In this document: positions 25,656-34,233 of the stretch, piece after piece
How the letters are laid out: each line of letters starts with the position of its first letter
Numbering within the stretch: the first letter of the stretch is position 1
Source of the DNA: Gaiellasilicea sp963789355
GTDB lineage: Bacteria; Actinomycetota; Thermoleophilia; Gaiellales; Gaiellaceae
NCBI GenBank assembly: GCA_963789355.1
Contig: CAWBKK010000002.1
Coordinates: 620,001-684,000, forward strand
DNA: 64,000 bases
Reading direction: 5' to 3'
Translations under genes and position numbers: made by a program
Notes under the pieces: model-generated
Told to the model about the DNA's origin: nothing
The model's database searches: none
What the model saw: only the letters and a program-made list of their open reading frames with translations

Positions 25656-26339
25656 CTAGTCGCAGCCGAAGCCGTCCCCGTCGCCATCGAGGCGGTACGG
25701 GTCGGAGCCGGCGACGCGAACGGGCGCCACGCCCAGGGCGCGGACATCGGCGCAGTCGAGGTCGCCCACGACCGGCAGACAGGGCGTGTAGCTCGGATGG
25801 CAGTTCCCGGCCGGGGCCGACGGCGAGGGCACGACCGGTCGGATCGTAGTGGCGCCGCAGGCCTTCCAGGCACCGGCCGGTTCCGACTTCGCGCGGCTCT
25901 CGGCGGTCCGGTAGGCGGACAGGCGCTGGAACGGCTCGCTGTACACGTAGACCTTGGCGAAGCCGCCGGTGAGGAGCTGATAGCCGAGGTCGCGACCCCC
26001 CGGGAGCCAGACGTATGCGAGCAGGCGGCCGTACCGGTCGCGGGTTGCCTGCGTCCGGTCGCCGCGGAGCACGACGGGCTTCGAGAGCGCGAGCTGCCTG
26101 GCACGCTCGGCGGCCGGCGCGGCGTAGCAGGCGCCCCGCTCGGCGGAGTCGATCCCGATCAGCCGGATCCGCTCACGCTTTCCGCTCGCGAGCCGGACGT
26201 CGAGCGTGTCCCCGTCGACGACCTGCGTGACGACGCCCCGCTGCGTGAACTCGCCGGTGCCCGACGCGGAGGCGAGGCCGGCCAGCGCCGCGCAGGCGCA
26301 GACGAGGACGAGGACGAGGACGATCGTGATGCGCTTCAA
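25656..26339 (-). CDS. Secreted thermonuclease with Excalibur calcium-binding tail
   Basis: About 227 residues: an N-terminal hydrophobic export signal (ITIVLVLVLVCACAALAGLASA), a staphylococcal-nuclease domain (VVDGDTLDVRL, RLIGIDSAE, RDRYGRLLAYVWL carry the catalytic Asp, Arg and Glu), a Pro-rich linker and an Excalibur motif DGDGDGFGCD at the very end with its partner cysteines. It would degrade extracellular nucleic acid with Ca2+. TTG 26339 is chosen as start because GGAGGGG lies 4-10 nt upstream; an in-frame start at 26387 has no such site. Confidence 0.88.
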   Translation of the reverse strand: MKRITIVLVLVLVCACAALAGLASASGTGEFTQRGVVTQVVDGDTLDVRLASGKRERIRLIGIDSAERGACYAAPAAERARQLALSKPVVLRGDRTQATRDRYGRLLAYVWLPGGRDLGYQLLTGGFAKVYVYSEPFQRLSAYRTAESRAKSEPAGAWKACGATTIRPVVPSPSAPAGNCHPSYTPCLPVVGDLDCADVRALGVAPVRVAGSDPYRLDGDGDGFGCD

Positions 26340-26395
26340 GGGACCCCTCCGCAGTTGCTCGGCCCACCATCGCGGACGGGTCCGCAAATGGCAAT

Positions 26396-26409
26396 GGGCC
26401 GGGAGGCCC
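26396..26409. terminator. Hairpin followed by TCTTTC between hydrolase and nuclease genes
   Basis: GGGCC (26396-26400) and GGCCC (26405-26409) form a short stem with a GGGA loop. On the plus strand it is followed closely by TCTTTC. Both neighbours are on the minus strand, so it could end antisense transcription or act as the 3' hairpin of the hydrolase gene, which stops 72 nt away. Confidence 0.3.
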
Positions 26410-26480
26410 GTCTTTCACGCGACGAGTCCCACCGGCCGAGGCGCGTACGCCGGCGGATGCCGAGGCGGCGCTGGAGCGCG

Positions 26481-27266
26481 TCAGCTCGTCCCTGCCGTGA
26501 CGCGCAGGAACTGCTCGATCATCGGCGTCACCTGTTCCGGCACCTCGAGCTGGTGGAAGTGCCCCGACCCGACTGTCACTCCGATCTGAACGTCCGGCTT
26601 CAGCGCGAGCAGCCGCGCCGGGTCGTTGCTTCCTCCCGTCCGAGAGCTCAGGACGAGGAGCGGGGAGTTGCAGAGCAAGAGCGCCCCGACCCCGTTCCAC
26701 GCGAGCACGCCGCGGAGTACCGCCGCCGCGACTTCCTCCGGCGCGGCGCACATCGTTTCGATGATCCGGCGCTTCTGGTCCGCGTCGTCGCTCGGCAGGA
26801 ACAACCCCTCGACGTACGCCCGCCTGGCCGCCTCCGGTCTCGGCCCTTCGAGGTGCGCGATGAGCGCCTCGAACATCCTGAGCGCCCCGGGGAGAGGGTC
26901 GATCGGGCCGGGGTCGACGGCCACGACCGCGCCGGGAAGTGACGGGTGCCTCGCCGCGAGCTCGATCGCGATCATTCCGCCCAGGCTGTGGCCGACGACG
27001 ACCGGCCGCTCGAGCCCGAGCACGGCGCAGAGCGCCGCCACGTCCTCGGCGAGCGTCGGGATGTCGTAGCCGCCGTCGGGGACGCTGCTCGCGCCGCAGC
27101 CGCGGAGATCGAGTGAGACCACCTCGTGTGCGGTCCGGAAGTGCTCGAGCTGCGGCGCGAAGAAGGTGTGGTCGCAGCACCAGCCGTGGACGAAGACGAA
27201 GGGCGGGTCGCCCTCTCCCTCGCGCTCGTAATGGAGCCGGAGATCACCGAGCTCGGCGAACGGCAT
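26481..27266 (-). CDS. Alpha/beta hydrolase
   Basis: A 261-residue alpha/beta-hydrolase-fold enzyme. The nucleophile elbow is GHSLGG, the oxyanion-hole segment is FVHGWCCD, and a late GHFHQLEVPEQV holds the catalytic His. The substrate (ester, lactone or C-C bond) is not evident. A TAAGAT hexamer 8 nt before ATG 27266 suggests a leaderless single-gene transcript. Confidence 0.9.
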   Translation of the reverse strand: MPFAELGDLRLHYEREGEGDPPFVFVHGWCCDHTFFAPQLEHFRTAHEVVSLDLRGCGASSVPDGGYDIPTLAEDVAALCAVLGLERPVVVGHSLGGMIAIELAARHPSLPGAVVAVDPGPIDPLPGALRMFEALIAHLEGPRPEAARRAYVEGLFLPSDDADQKRRIIETMCAAPEEVAAAVLRGVLAWNGVGALLLCNSPLLVLSSRTGGSNDPARLLALKPDVQIGVTVGSGHFHQLEVPEQVTPMIEQFLRVTAGTS

Positions 27267-27274
27267 CGGCGCCG

Positions 27275-27280
27275 ATCTTA
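27275..27280 (-). promoter_or_regulatory. Leaderless-type -10 of the alpha/beta hydrolase gene
   Basis: TAAGAT on the minus strand followed by 8 nt and ATG 27266; no Shine-Dalgarno in between. Confidence 0.4.
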
Positions 27281-27320
27281 CCCCTGCCGCGTCGGTTCAA
27301 CGCGCGCGCCTCGTCAGCTC

Positions 27321-27755
27321 TCACGCGTCGAGCGGCAGCCGCTGCAGCAGCGCGTCCACGCGCGCGAAGCCGGACTTCGCTCCTTCCTCGACGCCGTACT
27401 GCATCGTCGTGTCGCGCTCTTCGGTGGTCACGAAGCGCATCGTCTGCGTCAGCTTCGTCCGGTCGCCCAGATCCTCGAACTCGAGCGTCTGCAGGTGGTT
27501 CTGAAACGTCTGCACGAGCCGCTCGGGCGCGTCGACCTCACGGTATTCGCCCTCGACGACGCCGAAGGAGGTGCGGAAGCGGTAGGTGCCCCCGGGACGA
27601 ACGTCCATCTCCTCGACGACCGTGCCGTCGCCCCACCATTCGGGGATCAGCTGCGGGTCGGTCCAGACGGAGAAGACGTGCGCGCGCGGTGCGTCGAAGA
27701 CCCGCTCGACGCGGATCTCGAGCTCGTTCGGGGTGGCGACGGTGGTGGCGTTCAT
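27321..27755 (-). CDS. SRPBCC (AHSA1/START-like) domain protein
   Basis: A 144-residue ligand-binding helix-grip protein of the Aha1/polyketide-cyclase-like group (FDAPRAHVFSVWTDPQLIPEWWG at the start, QTFQNHLQTLEFEDL in the core). Such proteins are routinely encoded next to an ArsR-type repressor, as here, but their ligand is generally unknown. Its ATG lies 1 nt upstream-side of the stop of the DUF1801-like gene (27757-27759), so the three genes form one operon. Confidence 0.88.
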   Translation of the reverse strand: MNATTVATPNELEIRVERVFDAPRAHVFSVWTDPQLIPEWWGDGTVVEEMDVRPGGTYRFRTSFGVVEGEYREVDAPERLVQTFQNHLQTLEFEDLGDRTKLTQTMRFVTTEERDTTMQYGVEEGAKSGFARVDALLQRLPLDA

Positions 27756-27756
27756 C

Positions 27757-28173
27757 TCAGCCCACCGCTTTCTTCACGAGCGCGCCGATCCTGGCCTCGT
27801 CGGCTGCGGTCAGCTTCTTCAGCGCGAAGGCGACCGGCCACATAGAGCCGTCGTCGAGCTTCGCGCTGTCGTTGAAGCCGAGGATCGCGTATCGCTCCTT
27901 GAATTTCGCCGCATCGCGGAAGAAGACGACGACTTTTCCGTCTCGGGCGTATGCGGGCATGCCGTACCACGTCTTCGGAACGAGGTCGGGTGCAACCTTC
28001 GTGACGATCGCGTGAATCCGCTTGCCGAGGGCGCGATCGCTGGGCGTCATCTTCGCGAGGGCGTCGAGCACGGCGGTCTCCCCCTCAGCCGCCGCCTTCA
28101 ACTCTTTGGCGCGCGCTCTCATCGCTGCCCTTTCCTCGGCGGTGAATCCTTCCTTCTTCTTGGTGGGGCTCAT
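27757..28173 (-). CDS. DUF1801/YdhG-like small protein
   Basis: A 138-residue soluble protein with the WYGMPAYARDGKVVVFFRDAAKF core of the YdhG/DUF1801 superfamily, which also includes iron-chaperone-like members. The N-terminus is lysine- and alanine-rich and helical. Function unknown. AAAGGAG lies about 5 nt before ATG 28173, the best Shine-Dalgarno in this operon. It overlaps the ArsR stop by 4 nt. Confidence 0.75.
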   Translation of the reverse strand: MSPTKKKEGFTAEERAAMRARAKELKAAAEGETAVLDALAKMTPSDRALGKRIHAIVTKVAPDLVPKTWYGMPAYARDGKVVVFFRDAAKFKERYAILGFNDSAKLDDGSMWPVAFALKKLTAADEARIGALVKKAVG

Positions 28174-28481
28174 CGGTCTCCTTTCGTGCGTTCGACGACC
28201 TGCGCGAAGCGGTCGAGCCGTTGCAGCCACGTGCTGATGCCCTCGAAGGCGTAGGGCGCGAGCATGCACCTGCGGACGCGGCCGACCTTCTCCGTCGTCA
28301 CGAGCTCGGCCTCCTCGAGCAGCCGGATGTGCTTCTTCATCCCGGTCAGCGACATGCCGAAGGGCTCGGCGAGCTCGCTGATCGTCGCGCTACCGGGGCC
28401 GAGCCGTTCGAGGACGGCGCGGCGGGTCGGGTCGGCGAGGGCTGTGAAGGCGCGGTCGACAGTCGTTGAATACTGAACCAT
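28170..28481 (-). CDS. ArsR-family transcriptional repressor
   Basis: A 103-residue winged-helix regulator (FTALADPTRRAVLERLGPG, then the recognition helix SLTGMKKHIRLLEEAELV). The metal-binding ELCVCDL motif of arsenic sensors is absent, as usual for the ArsR members paired with SRPBCC proteins. It very likely represses its own operon through the TGAACC/GGTTCA palindrome that covers its start codon. ATG 28481 is preferred over a GTG 9 nt upstream because of the -10 spacing. Confidence 0.9.
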   Translation of the reverse strand: MVQYSTTVDRAFTALADPTRRAVLERLGPGSATISELAEPFGMSLTGMKKHIRLLEEAELVTTEKVGRVRRCMLAPYAFEGISTWLQRLDRFAQVVERTKGDR

Positions 28482-28489
28482 GAGGTTCA
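28474..28489. promoter_or_regulatory. Palindromic operator over the ArsR start codon
   Basis: TGAACC (28474-28479) and GGTTCA (28484-28489) form a perfect inverted repeat with spacer ATGA. It overlaps the ATG of the repressor gene and the end of its -10 hexamer. This is the expected position for an autoregulatory site. Confidence 0.5.
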
Positions 28490-28494
28490 CTATA
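28489..28494 (-). promoter_or_regulatory. -10 element of the ArsR operon
   Basis: TATAGT on the minus strand followed by 7 nt and ATG 28481, giving a leaderless transcript whose start lies inside the operator palindrome. Confidence 0.5.
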
Positions 28495-28550
28495 CTGGGT
28501 AGAGGCTGCCAGCGCAACCGAAGTGACGAAACGTTAAGTTCGAGCGGCCG

Positions 28551-29852
28551 ATGAGGACGACTGCCGGCCGGAAGACGCTGTTCGTGCTGCTGCTCGCGCT
28601 TGCGGCCTTCACCGGCGCGAGTCCCGCACAGGCGTCGTCGGGCATCCGCTACGGGATCCAGGACGACGCGTGGCTCGAGTTCGGGCCAAGGCCAGGCACC
28701 CTGAACCAGCGGCTGACCACGATCAAGCGACTCGGCGTCACGTACGTCCGTTTCACGGTGCGCTGGAACCAGGTCGCCCCGCGACGGCCGAAAGATGCGG
28801 CCTCGCCGCGCGATCGCGCGTACGACTGGCGCCGGTCGGATCGGATCTTGCGCGGGCTACGCCGGCACGGTCTGACGCCCGTGCTCACCCTCGTCGGCAC
28901 GCCGGCGTGGGCGAACAGCGGGCGCGGGCCACAGTACGCTCCGCCGCGGCCGCGCGACTTTCGCGGCTTCGCGACCGCCATCGCCCGCCGCTATCCGTGG
29001 GTGCAGCGCTGGCTGATCTGGAACGAGCCAAACAAGCCGCTCTGGCTGAAGCCGACCAGGGCGAGCATCTACGTCCGGCATCTGCTCAACCCCGGCTACG
29101 AGGGGATCCACGACGTGCTGCCGCGCGCCCGAGTCGGCGGCGGCGCGACCGGGCCGAAGGCGGGGGCGGGCGGCGTCTCGCCGGTTGCGTGGGTGCGCGC
29201 GATGTGGGCAGCCGGCGCAAAGCTGGACGCGTACGCCCACCACCCGTACCCGTCGAACCCGTCCGAGACACCCTCCAGCGGCGGCTGCAAGAACTGCCCG
29301 TGGATCACGATGGCGACGCTCCCGAAGCTTTTGATCTTGGTCAAGCGCTACTTCGGCTCGGCGAAGCCAATCTGGCTGACGGAGTATGGCTATCAGACCA
29401 ACCCGCCGGACACGTTCCTGGGCGTGACCCTGAAGCGGCAGGCGACGAATCTGTCGCTGGCGGCGATGCGCGCGTGGCGGCTGCCGCGGGTGACGATGCT
29501 GATCCAGTACCTCTACCGCGACGAGCCGCAGCTCAGCCGCTTCCAGACGGGGCTCGTGTTCATCGACGACCGCTGGAAGCCGTCGTTGCAGGCATACAAG
29601 CTGCCGTTCGCCCAGATGGGCCGGCGCGGGCTGCAGGCGATCGTCTGGGGTCAGATTCGCGATGGGAAGCCGGGCCGGAAGCGCTACCGGCTAGAGGTGC
29701 TGCGCAAGAACGTGTGGAAGCCGGTCGGCCGCGCCCGGCTGACGAACGACGAGGGCGTCTTCATGCGGACAGTTCGGGTCAAGCCCGGCGCGCTCTTCCG
29801 GATCTGGTCGCCGGGCCAGCGGCGCTTCAGCCAGCAGCTGCGGATCAGGTGA
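28551..29852 (+). CDS. Secreted glycoside hydrolase-like TIM-barrel protein
   Basis: A 433-residue paralogue of the protein encoded at 24115-25527. It has a signal peptide (LFVLLLALAAFTGASPAQA), then a barrel with the acid/base Glu in LIWNEPN and the nucleophile Glu in WLTEYGYQ, with DAYAHHPYP between. The GPRPGTLNQRLTTIKRLGVTYVRFTVRWNQVAP start is close to clan GH-A beta-glycosidases such as GH39. The C-terminal roughly 80 residues form a small beta domain. Substrate unknown; probably a polysaccharide outside the cell. It is divergent from the ArsR operon across 69 nt. Confidence 0.8.
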   Translation: MRTTAGRKTLFVLLLALAAFTGASPAQASSGIRYGIQDDAWLEFGPRPGTLNQRLTTIKRLGVTYVRFTVRWNQVAPRRPKDAASPRDRAYDWRRSDRILRGLRRHGLTPVLTLVGTPAWANSGRGPQYAPPRPRDFRGFATAIARRYPWVQRWLIWNEPNKPLWLKPTRASIYVRHLLNPGYEGIHDVLPRARVGGGATGPKAGAGGVSPVAWVRAMWAAGAKLDAYAHHPYPSNPSETPSSGGCKNCPWITMATLPKLLILVKRYFGSAKPIWLTEYGYQTNPPDTFLGVTLKRQATNLSLAAMRAWRLPRVTMLIQYLYRDEPQLSRFQTGLVFIDDRWKPSLQAYKLPFAQMGRRGLQAIVWGQIRDGKPGRKRYRLEVLRKNVWKPVGRARLTNDEGVFMRTVRVKPGALFRIWSPGQRRFSQQLRIR

Positions 29853-30045
29853 GGCGCGACGCAGGCCCCCACTTTTGCGCTGCCAACGGCTCGACCGCCT
29901 CACATCGGCAGACGGAGCCCCGTAGCGTCGAGGCTCGTTACCGCGCTTGAGCAGCGAGACTTGAGCTCAGGGCGAAGAGCACGATCGGATGCGCCAGCGT
30001 TTCGGAATGACGCCTGAGTGGTGGTCGTCTACCTGTATCAGCCGA
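29853..30045. other. Intergenic region with first copy of a 24-nt direct repeat
   Basis: A 193-nt gap without a credible gene. It holds the repeat at 29994-30017 and otherwise shows no hairpin or promoter that I can support. Confidence 0.4.
29994..30017 (+). repeat. Direct repeat copy A
   Basis: A 24-nt element that ends GGAATGACGCCTGA. It matches 20 of 24 positions with copy B at 30832-30855 in the same orientation; the last 14 bases are identical. The two copies flank the GFA gene and a small gene. Confidence 0.55.
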
Positions 30046-30441
30046 TTAAGACCACGGGTCCTCGTTGTACTGACGGAGGTCGTCGAGGATCTCGTACCAC
30101 GGAGCTTTCGAGCCGACGAACATGTGCGCCATCGGCTTGAGCGCTGGTTCGTCGATCAGCGACCCATACGGCACACGGATCGTGCCTTCGTAGCCCGTCC
30201 AATACAGCCGCGAGAAGCACGTCCCGCAACGCCTCGCATGGTGGCCGTGCGCATCGCCAATCAACAGCAACGAGTCCGCACCCTTGGTCACCCTCAGCTT
30301 CTCGCGCTCGATTTCGCCCCAGGGCAAGAACGCCGAGCCTGTCGCCGCACGGCAGTTCGAGCAGTGGCAGTAGTACGCCTCGACGAACTCGTCCGAGACC
30401 TCAAATGCAACGGCATTGCACGCGCAGCGCCCCCTCAGCAC
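30046..30441 (-). CDS. GFA-family zinc-binding protein
   Basis: A 131-residue protein of the glutathione-dependent formaldehyde-activating/CENP-V-like fold. The zinc ligands are seen as GRCACNAV, YYCHCSNCRAATG and RCGTC. Members bind zinc structurally; enzymatic roles are known for only a few, so the function is open. GTG 30441 is chosen because TAGAGT lies 6 nt upstream and the fold starts at once. The gene lies in a patch of lower G+C between two direct repeats and may be acquired. Confidence 0.88.
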   Translation of the reverse strand: MLRGRCACNAVAFEVSDEFVEAYYCHCSNCRAATGSAFLPWGEIEREKLRVTKGADSLLLIGDAHGHHARRCGTCFSRLYWTGYEGTIRVPYGSLIDEPALKPMAHMFVGSKAPWYEILDDLRQYNEDPWS

Positions 30442-30665
30442 GAGGGCACTCTAGAACGATCTACGCGCATGCGGGAACAACGCTTGCGTCAGCCCTCGGC
30501 TGCGCCACGTCCGGAAATGTCCCCCTGACGAGTGGCGCGGGACGGGTGCGCGCCTAGCTAGCTCGTAGGAGGGATTGGCGAAACGCCGGTCGAGCCTACG
30601 CTTCACGATAACGATGCCCACGAGATAGACCACGCACGCTGCTTGGCCGCCGGCGGGTTGCCGTT

Positions 30666-30812
30666 TTGATCGGGGGGTGGTGGTTCGGAAGCGACTTCGC
30701 GGGCCAGATGCTGTTTGTCGTGTTCGTGATCACCGCGCTCGGAGCGGCGCTGACTGTGATCGGTTGGCTGCACTGGGCGGTAGTGGCGACGCTCAGGCTG
30801 CGTCACCGCTGA
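30666..30812 (+). CDS. Possible 48-residue membrane protein
   Basis: A TTG-initiated frame that reads LIGGWWFGSDFAG, then a strongly hydrophobic stretch (MLFVVFVITALGAALTVIGW) and a basic C-terminus (RLRHR). The hydrophobic pattern and positive end suggest a real small membrane protein or the remnant of a larger one. No Shine-Dalgarno is evident and I know no family for it. Confidence 0.35.
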   Translation: MIGGWWFGSDFAGQMLFVVFVITALGAALTVIGWLHWAVVATLRLRHR

Positions 30813-30831
30813 ACTGCGTCCTTCGCCTGGG

Positions 30832-30855
30832 CCAGTTTTCGGGAATGACGCCTGA
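30832..30855 (+). repeat. Direct repeat copy B
   Basis: Second copy of the 24-nt element ending GGAATGACGCCTGA, 838 nt from copy A and in the same orientation. It ends 10 nt before the stop codon of the pilin-like gene. Confidence 0.55.
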
Positions 30856-30864
30856 CGCAGGCGA

Positions 30865-31263
30865 TCAGGGGCAGGTAGCTCCGGCGGCGAGCGCTTCGCA
30901 CGTTCGTCCCGTTTCTTGACCGCGTACGAGTACCCGCGACAGGGTGATGGCGGGCGAGTTAACTCGGACGATTACCGTTTTTCCATCCGTACTCGTGTCG
31001 AGGTGAATGTCGAGGCCACCGGCGTTCATCACGATGTCTGTTCCGAAGCGGGTAGTGGCGAACAGATCCGCGAGACGTTCGGAGTAGCGTCCTCGCTCTG
31101 CGTAGTAGCTAGCTTCGGCTCTCTGGAGAGCCTCGATTTCGTCTAAGGCGGGCTTTGCAGAGGGTGAACTCTCTGCGGCCTCGCCATTTGAAGTGTTGTC
31201 CAGCACCAGAACGGCCCCGATGGCAACCGCGAGGACGATGAGCGATACAGCTGCGATACGCAT
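30865..31263 (-). CDS. Membrane-anchored pilin-like protein
   Basis: A 132-residue protein. One N-terminal hydrophobic helix (IAAVSLIVLAVAIGAVLVL) anchors or exports it. The following ALQRAEASYYAERGRYSERLADL segment resembles the spine of type IV pilin-like or competence pseudopilins, and a Cys pair lies near the end (RTCEALAAGATCP). No prepilin peptidase site is clear. The ATG at 31263 has AGGGGG 3-8 nt upstream. The frame upstream of this ATG stays open into nrdJ only because of the nrdJ frameshift. Local G+C is low (32 of 60 bases at 30961-31020). Confidence 0.6.
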   Translation of the reverse strand: MRIAAVSLIVLAVAIGAVLVLDNTSNGEAAESSPSAKPALDEIEALQRAEASYYAERGRYSERLADLFATTRFGTDIVMNAGGLDIHLDTSTDGKTVIVRVNSPAITLSRVLVRGQETGRTCEALAAGATCP

Positions 31264-31457
31264 AGACCCCCTGTCGGCTGTGAGCGAAGGATAGTTGGTC
31301 GGCCGCTCTCGGCTGGGCGAGGGTGCTCTCGCTCGGCTGCAGCAGTCGCGGCGGCGGACGCGCTGCGAGTTTCGTGCATGTTCAAGTGAAGACTTCCGCC
31401 CCTGGAGGCCGCTCGAGCGGCCTCCAGGCGATGTCCCGATAGCCGTGGCGCGCGCTG

Positions 31458-34233
31458 CTAGCTGCAGCCGGTGTTCGTGCCGCAGTCGCGGCACGTGTAG
31501 CAGCGACCCCGTGCGCACCATGCTGCCGCCGCACTTGGCGCACTCGACCGCGTCCTCCCAGTTGTTGAAGAGGGCGGTCTGGCCCCGCGGCGGCGCCTCG
31601 TGCGCCGGAGCGGCGGCCTCGCCGGTCGCGTACGCCTGCGCGAGCCTCGCCTTCACCTCGGCGGTCAGGATCCCCGCCTCCTCCTGCTGCTCGGAGGTGA
31701 GGAACTTCTTCCCCATCCAGCGGAAGATGTAGTCGACGATCGACTTCGCGACGCGGATGTCCTCGTCGTTCGTGAGCCCGCTCGGCTCGAAGCGCATGTG
31801 GCTGAACTTCGAGACGTAGACCTCGAGCGGGACGCCGTACTGGAGGCCGAGGCTGACCGAGATCATGAACGAGTTCATCAGGCCGGCGAGGGTCGTGCCC
31901 TCCTTGGCGATGTCGACGAAGATGTCGCCGGGAGTGCCGTCCTCGAAGAGGCCGACGTGGATGTAGCCCTCGTAGTCGCCGACCTTGAACTTGCGGCCGA
32001 CCTCGATCCGGTCCTCCGGCACCCGCCGCCGCTTCGGCTGCGCCGCCGGTGCGATCGGGGCGAGCGTCGGCAACGTCGCGAGGCTCTTGTCGGCCGAGCC
32101 GGAGAGCGGCTGCGCCACCTTGCAGTTGTCGCGGTAGATCGCGATCGCCTTGACGCCCAGCTGCCACGACTCGATCAGGAGCTGCGAGACGTCCTCGACC
32201 GTCGCCTCCTCGGGCAGGTTGACCGTCTTCGAGATCGCGCCGGAGATGAACGGCTGCACGGCACCCATCATCTTCACGTGACCCATGTAGTGGATCGCAC
32301 GATCCCCGATCGCGCAGTCGAAGATCGGGTAGCTCTCGCTCTTCACGTACGGGGCGCCGACGATCGTGTTCCGCTCGTCGATGAACGCCACGACCTCCTC
32401 GACCTCGCTCGGCGCGTAGCCGAGCTTGTCGAGCGCCATCGGCACGGTCTTGTTGACGATCGTGATCTCGCCGCCGCCGACGAGCTTCTTCGACTTGACG
32501 AGCGAGAAGTCGGGCTCGACCCCCGTCGTGTCGCAATCCATCATGAAGCTGATCGTCCCGGTCGGCGCGAGCACGGTCGCCTGCGCGTTCCGGTAGCCGC
32601 TGACCTCGCCCTTGTCCAGCGCGTCGTCCCAGGCCTGGCGCGCCGCCGAGAGCAGCTCGTCGGGCACCGAGTCGGAGTGCTGGATGTTCCCGACCGCCGC
32701 GCGGTGCTTCGCGATCACGCCGATCATCGCGGCCGCGTTCGGCCGGTAGCCGGCGAACGGGCCCATCCGCCGGGCGATGTCGGCGGACTTGCGGTAGGCG
32801 CGGCCGGTCATCAGCGCCGTGATCGCCGCCGCGTAGGCGCGGCCGTCGTCGGAGTCGTACGGGAAGCCCCGCGCCATCAGGAGCGCGCCGAGGTTCGCGT
32901 AGCCGAGCCCGAGCTGGCGGTAGGCCTTCGCGTTCCGGTCGATCTCCGGCGTCGGGTAGGAGGAGTAGCCGACGCAGATCTCCTGCGCCAGGAACATCAC
33001 GTCGACGGTGTGCTCGAACGCGGAGACGTCGAACTCGCCGTCCTCGCGCCTGAACTTCATCAGGTTGAGCGAGGAGAGGTTGCAGGCCGAGTCGTCGATC
33101 GACATGTACTCCGAGCACGGGTTGGACGCGTTGATCCGGCCCGTGTTCGGGAGCGTGTGCCACGAGTTGATCGTCGTGTCGTACTGGACGCCCGGGTCGG
33201 CGCACTGCCACGCCGCCTCGGCGATCTGCTTGAGCAGCTCGCGGGCGTCGGTCGACTCGACCACCGAGCCGTCGGTGCGCGCGGTCAGGTTCCACTCCTT
33301 GCTCTCGAGCACCGACTCCATGAAGGCGTCGCTGACGCGGACCGAGTTGTTCGCGTTCTGGTACTGGATCGAGCCCCAGTCCGGCGAGTCGAGCGACATG
33401 TCGTAGCCGGCCTGCTCGAGGACGCGCGCCTTCCGCTCCTCCTTGGCCTTGCACCAGATGAACTCCTCGATGTCGGGGTGGTCGACGTCGAGCACGACCA
33501 TCTTGGCCGCGCGCCGCGTCTTGCCGCCCGACTTGATCGTCCCCGCCGACGCGTCGGCGCCGCGCATGAAGCTGACCGGGCCGGACGCGTAGCCGCCCTT
33601 GGACAGCTGCTCCTTCGAGCTGCGCAGCTTCGAGAGGTTGAGGCCGGAGCCGGAGCCGCCGCGGAAGATGACGCCCTCGCGCCGGATCCAGTCGAGGATC
33701 GACTCCATCGAGTCCTCGATCGAGAGGATGAAGCAGGCCGAGCACTGCGGCTTCTCCTCGAAGCCGACGTTGAACCAGACCGGCGAGTTGAAGGAGGCGA
33801 ACTGGTTGACGAGGATCGCCTTCAGCTCCGCCTCGAACGTGTCGGCCTCCTCGTCGCTCGCGAAGTAGCCGCCTGCCCGTCCCCAGCCGCCGATCGTGTC
33901 GACGACGCGGCCGATCATCTGCTTGACGCTGCGCTCGCGCTCGGGGGAGCTGAGCCGCCCGCGGAAGTACTTCTGCGCGACGATGTTCGTCGCCGTCTGC
34001 GACCAGAACCGCGGAAACTCGACGTTCCGCTGCTCGAAGGCCGGCCCGTCCTTGCCCGGGATGATCGCGTCGCGGAGCTCCCATTCGATCTCGTCGAACG
34101 GGTCGCGTCCGGGGATCGTGAAGAAGCGTCCGGGAGTGACCGAAGCCGCCTCCTCGACGACCACGTTCACGATCTCGTCCTGCGGCGCTGCTGCGTCCTG
34201 CGCTGGTTCCTTGATCTGCTTTGCGGTCGCCAT
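31458..34233 (-). CDS. nrdJ: Vitamin B12-dependent ribonucleotide reductase (class II), one frameshift near the C-terminus
   Basis: The gene makes deoxyribonucleotides using adenosylcobalamin, so needs no oxygen. The GSGSGLNLSKLRS loop, the active-site NPCSEYM and APTGTISFMMDCDTTGVEPDF are intact. The C-terminus should be a cysteine-rich zinc ribbon ending ..CRDCGTNTGCS; it appears only if one extra base near 31,503 is removed, after which TAG 31458-31460 closes a protein of 924 residues. As given, the frame instead runs on into the pilin-like gene. The span is 2776 nt, exactly one more than a multiple of three. GAGAGGACGAG lies before ATG 34233. Confidence 0.95.

Larger units (their letters stand above)
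30442..30864. other. Gene-poor stretch between the GFA gene and a pilin-like gene
   Basis: This 423-nt stretch holds the -10 of the GFA gene (TAGAGT, 30448-30453 on the minus strand), one possible small membrane-protein gene (30666-30812) and repeat copy B. A GGAAATG..CCCTGA segment near 30,512-30,528 is a looser relative of the repeat. Other open frames here look like noise. Confidence 0.4.

Noticed and set aside
30865..34233. A 1122-residue fusion of ribonucleotide reductase with a pilin-like domain
   Set aside because: The link region is nonsense, and removing one base restores the conserved reductase C-terminus and stop; the pilin-like gene has its own ATG and ribosome-binding site.
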